Shown here in pieces: positions 51,816 through 59,709 of a stretch of DNA of 64,000 nt. Positions within the stretch are counted from its first letter, which is position 1; each line of letters begins with the position of its first letter. Source of the stretch: Brachyspira sp949287565 (GTDB taxonomy: Bacteria > Spirochaetota > Brachyspiria > Brachyspirales > Brachyspiraceae); assembly GCF_036997615.1 (NCBI RefSeq), contig NZ_JAWLQA010000013.1. The stretch is one strand, 5' to 3'. Below the pieces are notes generated by a model. It was not told where the DNA came from. It ran no database searches and saw only the letters and a program-made list of their open reading frames with translations. Both the position numbers and the translations under genes were made by a program.

Positions 51816-52760
51816 TTATGCAATTCTTTTATAAACACGTATTTTCCTATTTTTAGTTCTATTTTCAGATGCAGTTGGCACGACTGAATTTGCATTAAAT
51901 ACTATTTTACCTGCATCAAGATCTGTCCATTGTCCACCCAACAAATATGAATCTATTTTACCTAAATGGTTATATGAAAATAATTGTGATGTTATTTGTA
52001 AACCACCGTGTATGAAATATCCATATTCCCCTTGTATATTTCTAATAGCATCACCTTGAATGCCATTGGAACGACCTTCTTCCGATAATGAACCTTCTGT
52101 TCTAAAAAACACACTTTCTGTGTTATATTTTAATTGCCAAGTACCTCCAAAAAGTTTTTCTGGAGATTTGCTTGCATCAAAAGTCCCATCATCTTCAGCA
52201 AATTGTATGTATGTTGATCCTATTGGATTTAATAAATCTATAACTTCTTGTTTTCCCATTCCTTCACCTCTTATTAATTTAAATTTACTATCTATATATA
52301 TAAATTCAGTTGAACTTTTTTCAAATAAAATAAAAAAGTCTGTACCATATTTTATATATACATTATGGTCAGTATTATTTATTATTAATATATTGCTTAT
52401 ATAGTTTATATTGTTTTCTGCAGTTAAATTAATATTATGAACATTTTCATTTATATCTATAACAAGATGCCTTTGATATCTTTTTAATTGATAACCTGTA
52501 TCATCATTTAATTCTATATGAGAATTTATTAATTTCATTATTGCCTCTAATTTCTGAGAATTATCTGCAGTTTCGTCTTCTCCATTTGGACTGATAGAGG
52601 CTGTTTTTAATAATGCCTGAAAAAATCCCCAATTATCATTAAGTAAATCTGCTATTATTTCTGTGCCGTTTGTGGCTCCCGGACTATTAGCATCTACTGC
52701 TTTTGTATTTGGAAATTCTTCTCCATTGGTATTTATAAATGCTTGACTGTAATCTTTCAT
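51816..52760 (-). CDS. Tail fibre/collar protein with invertible tip
   Basis: A 314-residue protein. The N-terminal half (about residues 1-175) carries KDYSQAFINTNGEEFPNTKAVDANSPGATNGTEI-type shaft attachment. GSTYIQFAEDDG and GGTWQLKYNTESVFFRTEG follow at about 190-220. The expressed C-terminal tip runs from about 223 to 314 and ends with NRTKNRKIRVYKRIA. The entry to the tip (52035-52094) is one of the 60-bp inverted repeats, so the tip can be swapped for the one at 50819. It determines which host surface is bound. Confidence 0.85.
   Translation of the reverse strand: MKDYSQAFINTNGEEFPNTKAVDANSPGATNGTEIIADLLNDNWGFFQALLKTASISPNGEDETADNSQKLEAIMKLINSHIELNDDTGYQLKRYQRHLVIDINENVHNINLTAENNINYISNILIINNTDHNVYIKYGTDFFILFEKSSTEFIYIDSKFKLIRGEGMGKQEVIDLLNPIGSTYIQFAEDDGTFDASKSPEKLFGGTWQLKYNTESVFFRTEGSLSEEGRSNGIQGDAIRNIQGEYGYFIHGGLQITSQLFSYNHLGKIDSYLLGGQWTDLDAGKIVFNANSVVPTASENRTKNRKIRVYKRIA
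52035..52094 (-). repeat. 60-bp inverted repeat, right copy
   Basis: Exact reverse complement of 50819-50878. It lies inside the expressed fibre gene at the shaft-tip junction, about residues 223-242, and defines the right edge of the 1276-bp invertible segment. Confidence 0.95.
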
Positions 52761-52818
52761 ATAAAAATTAAAACTGACTAAACATATTAAAAAGATAGAT
52801 TTATCAGTTTGCTCCTTT

Positions 52819-54438
52819 TTATTCTAGTTCTTTATCTTCTATATCATTTATATTATTTATAGGTTTGCCTGAAGAATCTTCTATATCTTTAAAACTAAGT
52901 CCCATTTTATCCATCACATCTTTTTCTTTTTTTAATATTCTCATAACTTCTTGGAAAGATTTTCCTACTATTCTTTTATTCCAAAAATCTCTTGAACCTA
53001 TACCGTATTCTATAGCAGTTGCTGCTGCTGATACATCTTTTTGTATGTCTACACTTGGTCTTGATATACTGCTCCAGCTTGCATTGGTCCAAGAATAAAT
53101 AGTTTCTATATCATTTTCCATTATTGCTTTTAATAAATTTTTAGCTTCTAATTTACCGTTTAATATGCTTGATATTACTTTTTCATTATATATTGGCTGT
53201 AAAAACTCTTTTGAAAATTGATAATTTCTTGCCTGAAGATAAACATTAAATTCATTATTGGCCTGTCTTGAAGCTGAAAAATTATTCTGAAAATATAATC
53301 TTACTATTTCCGGCGGTATTTCCAAACTCCAAGAAATAGTATTTAATATAGTTTCCTGAAATATTCCAAAGTTAACATTTGGTCTAACTGTATTAAAACT
53401 AACAGGCTCTTCTCCGTATTTTAATTCATCTAATACCATACCCGGTAAATTATCTGTTATATTAAACTTTCTGCTTTCTTCTTTATCATTTATTATAATA
53501 TCTGTTTTCTTTATAGCTCCATGCTGATAAGGTGCTGAACCTAATCCTTTTTCTCCTTTTTTTATGAATAATGGAAGCATAGCATTAATAACAGCAGCAC
53601 GCATTTCTGAATCTTTGTATCTGTCTAAATCTTTCATCATATATAAAATATTAGAAAGTATTGGTTCGCCTCGGCAGTCATCTAATAATTTATCTGTACC
53701 ATATACAAGCCATGCTAATCTTCTTCCAGATTTCTCTCCATAAGCTGGTATTCTTTTATATTCTAAAAGATTGTCATTATGATTATTTGAAATATAATAT
53801 GCTACTTGTCTTCCTAAGTTATCAAACTCTATGCCATGAAGTATTTTATTTCCTTTTCTAGGCCTATATCCTAAAGGTGTTCTTACATGACTTCCATCTA
53901 TTAATTGAATATAAGGCATTTTAGTTTTAGGAGATATTCTTAAAACTACCAAACAATCTCCGCTTATTAATGCAGTTTGTCTTACATCTAACTGTAATTG
54001 TCCGAAAGTTTTTTGATTATAATAATCGCATAATTTAGGATTTTCTGCCCATATATTAAAATTTAATTCAGCTTTCTGACTCCATAAAACGGTTTCTTCT
54101 TCCGTCATTTTTGTATACATAGTTAAAGGATTAGCCTCTAAAGTTAAACCTTTATTTATTTCATTTCTTAATATTCTTCTTAAAATACCTCTGGCATAGG
54201 GATTTTCTTTAAATAATTGTACGCTTCTTTTTCTTAAAGTATAATAATCTACAAAAGTATAATCTTTAGTAATTCCAAATGAGCCCGGAAATGTATCGCC
54301 GTTAAATATTGTTTGTACTATATCAGTTAAATAATAATTGTAAGGATTATTCAATCTATCTGTATTATTATCTATTAATAAAGGCTTATCATTATATTTA
54401 TTTATATTAATATCTAATCCAAATATTTTGAATTTCAT
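52819..54438 (-). CDS. Portal protein, lambda gpB-like
   Basis: A 539-residue portal of the lambda family: KENPYARGILRRILRNEINKG, then LISGDCLVVLRISPKTKMPYIQLIDGS and DKLLDDCRGEPILSNILYMM, with SLEIPPEIVRLYFQNNFSASRQANNEF late in the protein. It forms the dodecameric ring at the head vertex. I prefer ATG 54438 (AAGG upstream) to the TTG at 54468, which overlaps the preceding gene. Confidence 0.9.
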   Translation of the reverse strand: MKFKIFGLDININKYNDKPLLIDNNTDRLNNPYNYYLTDIVQTIFNGDTFPGSFGITKDYTFVDYYTLRKRSVQLFKENPYARGILRRILRNEINKGLTLEANPLTMYTKMTEEETVLWSQKAELNFNIWAENPKLCDYYNQKTFGQLQLDVRQTALISGDCLVVLRISPKTKMPYIQLIDGSHVRTPLGYRPRKGNKILHGIEFDNLGRQVAYYISNNHNDNLLEYKRIPAYGEKSGRRLAWLVYGTDKLLDDCRGEPILSNILYMMKDLDRYKDSEMRAAVINAMLPLFIKKGEKGLGSAPYQHGAIKKTDIIINDKEESRKFNITDNLPGMVLDELKYGEEPVSFNTVRPNVNFGIFQETILNTISWSLEIPPEIVRLYFQNNFSASRQANNEFNVYLQARNYQFSKEFLQPIYNEKVISSILNGKLEAKNLLKAIMENDIETIYSWTNASWSSISRPSVDIQKDVSAAATAIEYGIGSRDFWNKRIVGKSFQEVMRILKKEKDVMDKMGLSFKDIEDSSGKPINNINDIEDKELE

Positions 54439-54461
54439 TAATTTTACCTTAAATAAAATCA

Positions 54462-54758
54462 TTACCAAGAAGGATTTACATGTATTACAGAAGGCTTACC
54501 TATACCTAAATGCATTTCTAATTCTCTCATTTGATTAAGTATATCTTTTTTAGCTTCTATTAATTCTGATAAATTATGTCTTGTAACTGTTTGTGTTGTT
54601 TGTCCTGTATTAAGAGTATAGCTTTTATGGTTTTGTACAGATAATATAGCTTTATCATATTCAAAAAGCAGTATTCTTAAATTGTTATATTCATTTTTAT
54701 AATATTCTTCACTGGATAAAGAATTTATATTATTATCATCATCAAGTTTATTACTCAT
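54462..54758 (-). CDS. Head-tail joining protein, gpW-like
   Basis: A 98-residue protein. YKNEYNNLRILLFEYDKAIL, a central Gln/Thr-rich hairpin (LNTGQTTQTVTRHN) and a second helix (LSELIEAKKDILNQMRELEM) reproduce the helix-hairpin-helix order of gpW. In lambda gpW lies between TerL and portal, as here. The start of the portal frame overlaps its stop. Confidence 0.7.
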   Translation of the reverse strand: MSNKLDDDNNINSLSSEEYYKNEYNNLRILLFEYDKAILSVQNHKSYTLNTGQTTQTVTRHNLSELIEAKKDILNQMRELEMHLGIGKPSVIHVNPSW

Positions 54759-54840
54759 TATTATTAAAGTTCCTAAAGTAGGTCATTATTATAAAGTTAT
54801 ATTAAATGCTTGGAATAAAAATGCAATATAGGTAACTTTT

Positions 54841-56802
54841 CTACTTAATTTCATCGTAAAAATAACCTTGCTTAGAATATTCCCAAAAATCTTTCCAATT
54901 TAGATACTCTATATTTAATTCATATTTACAAATATTAAATGCAAAAAATTCCAAATTAGCTAAATTATAGCAATGTGTATCGAATAAATGGTTTTCCCGT
55001 CCTGCTGTTAATTTCCATCGTGTGCGTATATATTTATTTGTTATTTTATCATATTCATCAATTCTATTTTCTGCTGAATAATGATCAAAATAATCATCTG
55101 CAAAATCATTAGGAAAATTAATATACCAATCGGGTAATAGCTTATTAGTTTCTCTTGGTAAATTAAGAGTTCTTGCTATAAAGTCTTTTTGCTTTGTAGT
55201 ATTTATATGAAGTGCTAGAGAAAGCCCTGCTTTTAATATAGTATCTCTATTGAAAGCCTTATAAGTTAATCCGCCTTGTATATAATCATTTCCTTTTATG
55301 GCATAGACTCCGTAACTATAATGTTTGCAAAACTCATATACATAATCCGTATATTTTCCGCTGTCTATAAATGTACTATTTATTCTGTATATTTTTTTAT
55401 CATCTGAAATCCAATTCTTATTCATTACTATATCATCAAGCTGTTTCCAAACTATAGAATTATAATTTTCTGTTTCTCCTTCTATAAAAAATGCATCTAT
55501 CAAATAGCTTATTCCTCTTTCACACCAGCCTCGTATATCTACCCATAATCCGTTTTTTTGTACGTCTACAGCTGAAGTTAATAATAAAATACCGCTTCCT
55601 GTTTCTTCTATAAACTTTTTATTATTTATTTGATTTTTTAAATAATGATAACTTCTGTTTTGTTTTACTTTATCTACTCTTATAGCTTCGCCTCTTTCTT
55701 CAAATGGAAGTCCTTGCATAAGGTTTCTAAACTCTCTATATTTCTCTTTATCTTTTAATCTGTTATTTTTTATATCCCAGCATTGATTCCATTTTTGAAC
55801 TATATCTTCCCAAGAAAACATTCCTACAGCTGAATATAAAGCAGAAATGTGATAGCTTATTAATTTAGGATCTTTAGATTTTGAGGTTGAAATCCATTCG
55901 CCTTCCTGAAGTATTATAGCTTTATCATGATTTTTCATTATATGTCCGCAATATTTGCATTTATATCCTACAGAACTATAATCTATTTCTCCATTGTTAT
56001 GACTGAACACTATTCCGTAGGTATGTCCTGTTTCTGTTATGCCATGAAATATTAATTCCTGTTTCTTTTTGCATTTTATGCAAGGAACAAAAAACTTTCT
56101 TTGATCGCCTTCTTTATATAATTTATATATTTTACTTGTTTGTTCTACTAATGGAGTAGAGATATATAATATTTTTCTTTTTGAAGCATATGCATTAGTT
56201 CTATTATCTGCTAAACTTACTGGATCGCCTTCTTTTCCTATTTTATCAGGCATACCGTCCAGTTCATCAAATAAAATTACTGGAAAACTCATACTTCTTA
56301 ATTTGCCCGGATTTTGTGCTCCTATTGCTATTAAAAATCCTCCAATATAATCTTTTTGCAAACTTGTATCGCCAGTCTTTTTTGTATTCACTCCAGTTTG
56401 TGAGAAAATCCTATCTCTTAATTTACAGCTGTCTATCATTCTTTCTACTTTTATTTCCATATTCATTTTTACAAGTTCTTTATCAGCTGAAATATATAAT
56501 TGAGGCTTAGGATCGCAGCCTATATTATAAGCTATAATATTTTCTAAAATGCCGGTTGTTGCTCCTATCTGTACGCCTTTCATTACAACTATTTTTTGAT
56601 ATGGAGATTTTGGGGACATATTATCAAGTATTTCTTTCCAGAAAGGAGTTCTTGAAAACTTATAAAATCCCGGTATAGGAGATATTTCTTTATCTAATGC
56701 TCTAACTCTTTCTATATAATGACTAGGGAGTTCATATTCTTTTTTGTCTGTCAATCGGTCGAACATTTTTATTATAAAGGATAATTCATGTTCTTTATTC
56801 AT
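54841..56802 (-). CDS. Terminase large subunit, lambda gpA-like
   Basis: A 653-residue packaging motor. The ATPase has an adapted Walker A (VVMKGVQIGATTG, about residues 71-83) and Walker B FDELDG (about 173-178). The nuclease domain has FIDSGKYTDYVYEFC as a candidate metal motif, and a CxxC...CxxC pair (about 240 and 277) lies in the middle. Length and motifs match the gpA family, whose members make cohesive ends. It overlaps TerS by eight bases. Confidence 0.92.
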   Translation of the reverse strand: MNKEHELSFIIKMFDRLTDKKEYELPSHYIERVRALDKEISPIPGFYKFSRTPFWKEILDNMSPKSPYQKIVVMKGVQIGATTGILENIIAYNIGCDPKPQLYISADKELVKMNMEIKVERMIDSCKLRDRIFSQTGVNTKKTGDTSLQKDYIGGFLIAIGAQNPGKLRSMSFPVILFDELDGMPDKIGKEGDPVSLADNRTNAYASKRKILYISTPLVEQTSKIYKLYKEGDQRKFFVPCIKCKKKQELIFHGITETGHTYGIVFSHNNGEIDYSSVGYKCKYCGHIMKNHDKAIILQEGEWISTSKSKDPKLISYHISALYSAVGMFSWEDIVQKWNQCWDIKNNRLKDKEKYREFRNLMQGLPFEERGEAIRVDKVKQNRSYHYLKNQINNKKFIEETGSGILLLTSAVDVQKNGLWVDIRGWCERGISYLIDAFFIEGETENYNSIVWKQLDDIVMNKNWISDDKKIYRINSTFIDSGKYTDYVYEFCKHYSYGVYAIKGNDYIQGGLTYKAFNRDTILKAGLSLALHINTTKQKDFIARTLNLPRETNKLLPDWYINFPNDFADDYFDHYSAENRIDEYDKITNKYIRTRWKLTAGRENHLFDTHCYNLANLEFFAFNICKYELNIEYLNWKDFWEYSKQGYFYDEIK

Positions 56803-57517
56803 TATTATTTTCCAAATGTTTATTGAGCAGTTTATTTATTTCTCTTTTTATTGATTCTTTAGTTTCTGTTAGAATCATAGAAAAGTCTTTTGTCATTTCT
56901 TCTATAATTTTCATTCTTACATTATTTTCATTAGTTTTTATTAATGCTGTTAAATTATCTACTGCACTATCCGGATAATCTAATAATCTTAAATTAAGAA
57001 GTTCTATATACTTAAATATATATGTCATAACAAAGTCTTTTTCTATAAGTTCTAAATCTCTTTCTTTTATTTTTTGTTCTCTTTCCTGTGCCTGTAATAA
57101 TTTGTATAGTACATCAGCCCAGAACTTTAATTTTACTGGTTCATCATATTCTATAACAAGTTCTTTTATAGTAAGGTTCATTAAATATGCAGGAAGTCCT
57201 GTTATATCTGTAAATTTCTTTTCATCTAAGATTTCAGTTTCTTTTTCTTCATTATTTCCTTTATTTTTCAGACTTTGACTGTTTTTATCTGTAATTTTTT
57301 CAATATTTTCTAGGTTATGTCCAGATATTGATTTGGCGAAATTATTTATATCTTCTAATGTTAAGCCTTTATTAAGAAGATAAGATATATTAACTTCATT
57401 TGTTAGGTCATATCTGTACTGATTATCTCTAATTAATTTTTTATTTTTTACTGCCTGTCTTAGAGCTTCTATGCTTACATTTGCTAATCGTCCAAACTCT
57501 TTTGAACTTACTTTCAT
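56795..57517 (-). CDS. Putative terminase small subunit
   Basis: A protein of about 240 residues starting at ATG 57517, where AGGAAG is well spaced; the frame is open to 57604 without a ribosome site. The N-terminus is a helix-turn-helix (VSSKEFGRLANVSIEALRQAV), and the rest is helical with a charged, coiled-coil middle. It lies directly upstream of TerL, the normal TerS position. It would bind the packaging site, possibly the GC-rich DNA just upstream. Confidence 0.7.
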   Translation of the reverse strand: MKVSSKEFGRLANVSIEALRQAVKNKKLIRDNQYRYDLTNEVNISYLLNKGLTLEDINNFAKSISGHNLENIEKITDKNSQSLKNKGNNEEKETEILDEKKFTDITGLPAYLMNLTIKELVIEYDEPVKLKFWADVLYKLLQAQEREQKIKERDLELIEKDFVMTYIFKYIELLNLRLLDYPDSAVDNLTALIKTNENNVRMKIIEEMTKDFSMILTETKESIKREINKLLNKHLENNNE

Positions 57518-57584
57518 AAACTTCCTGTATGATATATTAATTGAAAACTTTTCAAGTATAAAAAAAATGCATTTACTATTCAAA

Positions 57585-57626
57585 AGCCGCACGGGCTGGA
57601 GCATAATTGCGTACGCTGGTATGGCT
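57585..57626. other. GC-rich non-coding island, candidate packaging site
   Basis: GCCGCACGGGCTGGAGC and the palindrome GCGTACGC (57609-57616) lie within 45 bases, in striking contrast to the AT-rich background. The site is just upstream of the TerS start. Lambda-type terminases recognise and cut such a region next to TerS, so this is a candidate cos site. Confidence 0.4.
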
Positions 57627-57688
57627 TACAGTACCTTAAAAATGTATACCTATCTTGAAAATGTTTTTATAGCTATTACACTACATAT

Positions 57689-58279
57689 ATGAATATAATC
57701 AATATACTTAACAAATTACAATGCAATACCGCTTTTGCTAAACCTCTTGAAATAGTTTTTTCTGAATACCAGTTTCATAATTATCATCAGTTAATTTCAT
57801 TCATTACACAAATAGCATTAAAATCAGAAAATTTTTATTTCACAGAGGAATCTTTCAGTAGCACAAATAAACTTATAAACTCTTTTGAATGTATGAATAT
57901 TAAGCAGGCTGAAAAATTATCTAAAAAAGGAGATAAATCTATAGCAGCGTACATCAAAAAGTATGGAACTGCAAATGATAATAACAAATATAATTACAGA
58001 GAAAGAGGTTTAATTAGATTAAAAGGAAAAGAAAATTATGATTTATATGGTAAGAAATTAGGCATTGATTTAATACAAAGTCCTTATAATGCTAAAAGAG
58101 ATTATATAGCTGCTAGAATTGCTTTAGAGTATTGGTTTCATAATAAATGTAATGAAAAAATTAATAATTTGGAAGAACTTACAAGAACTGTTCAAGGAAA
58201 TATTTATTCTATAGATAAAATTATAGAAATGATAAATATAATAAAAAGTCCAAACCAAAAAGGAGATATTAATGCCTAA
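57689..58279 (+). CDS. Degenerate GH19-like protein lacking the catalytic Glu
   Basis: A 196-residue protein related to the endolysin at 49592: SFITQIALKSENFYFTEESF aligns with FLAQTSHESKNFTVLKESF, and RERGLIRLKGKENYDLYGKKLG with GRGIIQLTGRNNYSKYSKLTG. The catalytic His-Glu is replaced by Leu-Lys (about residues 44-45). It is transcribed opposite to the late operon, with a short plus-strand gene overlapping its end. It may bind peptidoglycan without cutting, act as an inhibitor, or be decaying. Confidence 0.7.
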   Translation: MNIINILNKLQCNTAFAKPLEIVFSEYQFHNYHQLISFITQIALKSENFYFTEESFSSTNKLINSFECMNIKQAEKLSKKGDKSIAAYIKKYGTANDNNKYNYRERGLIRLKGKENYDLYGKKLGIDLIQSPYNAKRDYIAARIALEYWFHNKCNEKINNLEELTRTVQGNIYSIDKIIEMINIIKSPNQKGDINA

Positions 58280-58607
58280 CAAAAAAACTTCTATTAAAGA
58301 ATTAGATGATTATATTAAAGCTCATAGGGATAATGAAAAATCAAAAGCTGTATTAGATGAAAAGAAAAAAGCAGCCATTATATATCTTAAAAATAATACT
58401 GATGGAAAGATAGAGTATAATCATAAAAATATAACTTTAGTAAACACAAATAAATATTCTTATTCTTCTGAAGTTACAGGTATTCAAAAAAATATAGATG
58501 CTCTTATAGAAGATAGAAAAAAGCAGGAAAAAATAGAAGTGTTAAATGGAACAGCAAAAGTTATAGATGTTTCTAGTTATATAAAAATGACTGATAAGGA
58601 AGCATAA
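58272..58607 (+). CDS. Phage protein of unknown function
   Basis: A 111-residue charged protein with helices at both ends and a beta-like centre (GKIEYNHKNITLVNTNKYSYSSE). It overlaps the GH19-like gene by eight bases and has AAGGAG before the ATG, so both are probably one transcript. No family is recognised. It converges with the virion morphogenesis-like gene. Confidence 0.6.
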   Translation: MPNKKTSIKELDDYIKAHRDNEKSKAVLDEKKKAAIIYLKNNTDGKIEYNHKNITLVNTNKYSYSSEVTGIQKNIDALIEDRKKQEKIEVLNGTAKVIDVSSYIKMTDKEA

Positions 58608-59303
58608 TTATATTATATGTTTAGATTTTAATAATTTATTTATATTAGAATTGAATATATTTTGAAAATCTTTAATAGGTTTCTCTATAGCAGGTTTTAA
58701 CCATTCTCTTTTTTCTATTCTAGCTTCTTTTTGAGATAAATTATATATATGTTCTTTTGTGAAATAAGTTTTATCTCCTGCTTTAGTGAAACCTGTTATT
58801 TTATAAATATTATCTTTATATCTTAAAAATTTATTTTTCTTATATGCTTCATAAGCAGCTGCTATAAGACGAGATTTTTTACTTCCTTTTCCTTTATTGT
58901 ATTTAATTATATTTCTTTTTATTTTATTATAATAAAGTTCTTTTGAAACTAAGTTAGAATTACTTCCATTTCTAGCTGCTGTTTGAGCCATTAAAATATT
59001 ATTTCCTGTTTTACTTTTCTTTATTCCGCCTTCTTCATGCAAAGCCATATATGATATTTTATCTCTGGCACCTACAGATGAAAACATATTAGATATACTT
59101 GTATTTTCTGCCTTTTCTACTTGTATATTTCTCTTAGTGAAATTATTTCTCAAATTAAAATAATTGTTTATATTTTGTAAAACATTTTTTCTACTTAAAA
59201 AAGCAACAGTATTCAAAGTATTTTTTATTGATATTTCAGCGGATTTTTTGATATTTGCAAATCCGAATTTTAATTTACTTGTATCTACTTTAATTTCATA
59301 CAT
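58608..59303 (-). CDS. Virion morphogenesis/minor tail-like protein
   Basis: A 231-residue basic protein. NTVAFLSRKNVLQNINNYFN and the conserved-looking YMALHEEGGIKK (about residues 85-96) resemble the HK97 gp10/gpZ-type tail completion proteins, with a basic helical end. Such genes normally lie between capsid and sheath genes, not beyond TerS, so the position is odd. The family call is tentative. Confidence 0.5.
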   Translation of the reverse strand: MYEIKVDTSKLKFGFANIKKSAEISIKNTLNTVAFLSRKNVLQNINNYFNLRNNFTKRNIQVEKAENTSISNMFSSVGARDKISYMALHEEGGIKKSKTGNNILMAQTAARNGSNSNLVSKELYYNKIKRNIIKYNKGKGSKKSRLIAAAYEAYKKNKFLRYKDNIYKITGFTKAGDKTYFTKEHIYNLSQKEARIEKREWLKPAIEKPIKDFQNIFNSNINKLLKSKHII

Positions 59304-59308
59304 AAATA

Positions 59309-59635
59309 TTATTCTTTTTCAAAATAGTATTTTATATAATTATTGATTATAAGTACAATATTATCATCATCAATAAATATTAAATGTGTATTAGAATATG
59401 GTTTGTTTTTGAAGTTAAATATAAATCTATATTCATTTTGCAGGCTCATTTTATTTCCTATTTTGAATGTTTTAGATTTAATACCATTTTCTTCAAATAT
59501 TCCAGAACCATCATTATAAATAATAAGTTTTCTATTTTCTTTATCAACATAGATTCCAGATCTTCTATATAATTGAGCCTCTAAATATAAAGTATTAATT
59601 GATAAGATAATAAATAATATATATAAATATTTCAT
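59309..59635 (-). CDS. Small exported protein
   Basis: A 108-residue protein with an N-terminal signal peptide (KYLYILFIILSINTLYLEA) and a beta-rich mature part. No motif is recognised. It is the last gene before the candidate right prophage end at 59708 and would be expressed from the lysogen or late in infection. Confidence 0.5.
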   Translation of the reverse strand: MKYLYILFIILSINTLYLEAQLYRRSGIYVDKENRKLIIYNDGSGIFEENGIKSKTFKIGNKMSLQNEYRFIFNFKNKPYSNTHLIFIDDDNIVLIINNYIKYYFEKE

Positions 59636-59674
59636 ACAAATAAATTATATGTTTCTATTAGATTACAGTCAATA

Positions 59675-59708
59675 AACTGTTGCGATAATTTGTGTTATCG
59701 TAACAGTT
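59675..59708. other. Dif-like palindrome, candidate attR
   Basis: AACTGTTGCGATAA (59675-59688), spacer TTTGTG, TTATCGTAACAGTT (59695-59708): two 14-bp arms with one mismatch and a 6-base spacer. This is the arm-spacer-arm layout of Xer dif and other tyrosine-recombinase core sites. No T run follows on the side of the adjacent ABC gene, so it is a poor terminator. Its right half is identical to the candidate attL at 29678. Confidence 0.6.
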
Positions 59709-59709
59709 A

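Noticed and set aside
59675..59708. Palindrome as a rho-independent terminator for the ABC ATPase gene
   Set aside because: The minus-strand continuation is TATTGACTG, without a T run; the spacer of exactly six bases and shared half-sites with 63484 fit a recombination site better.
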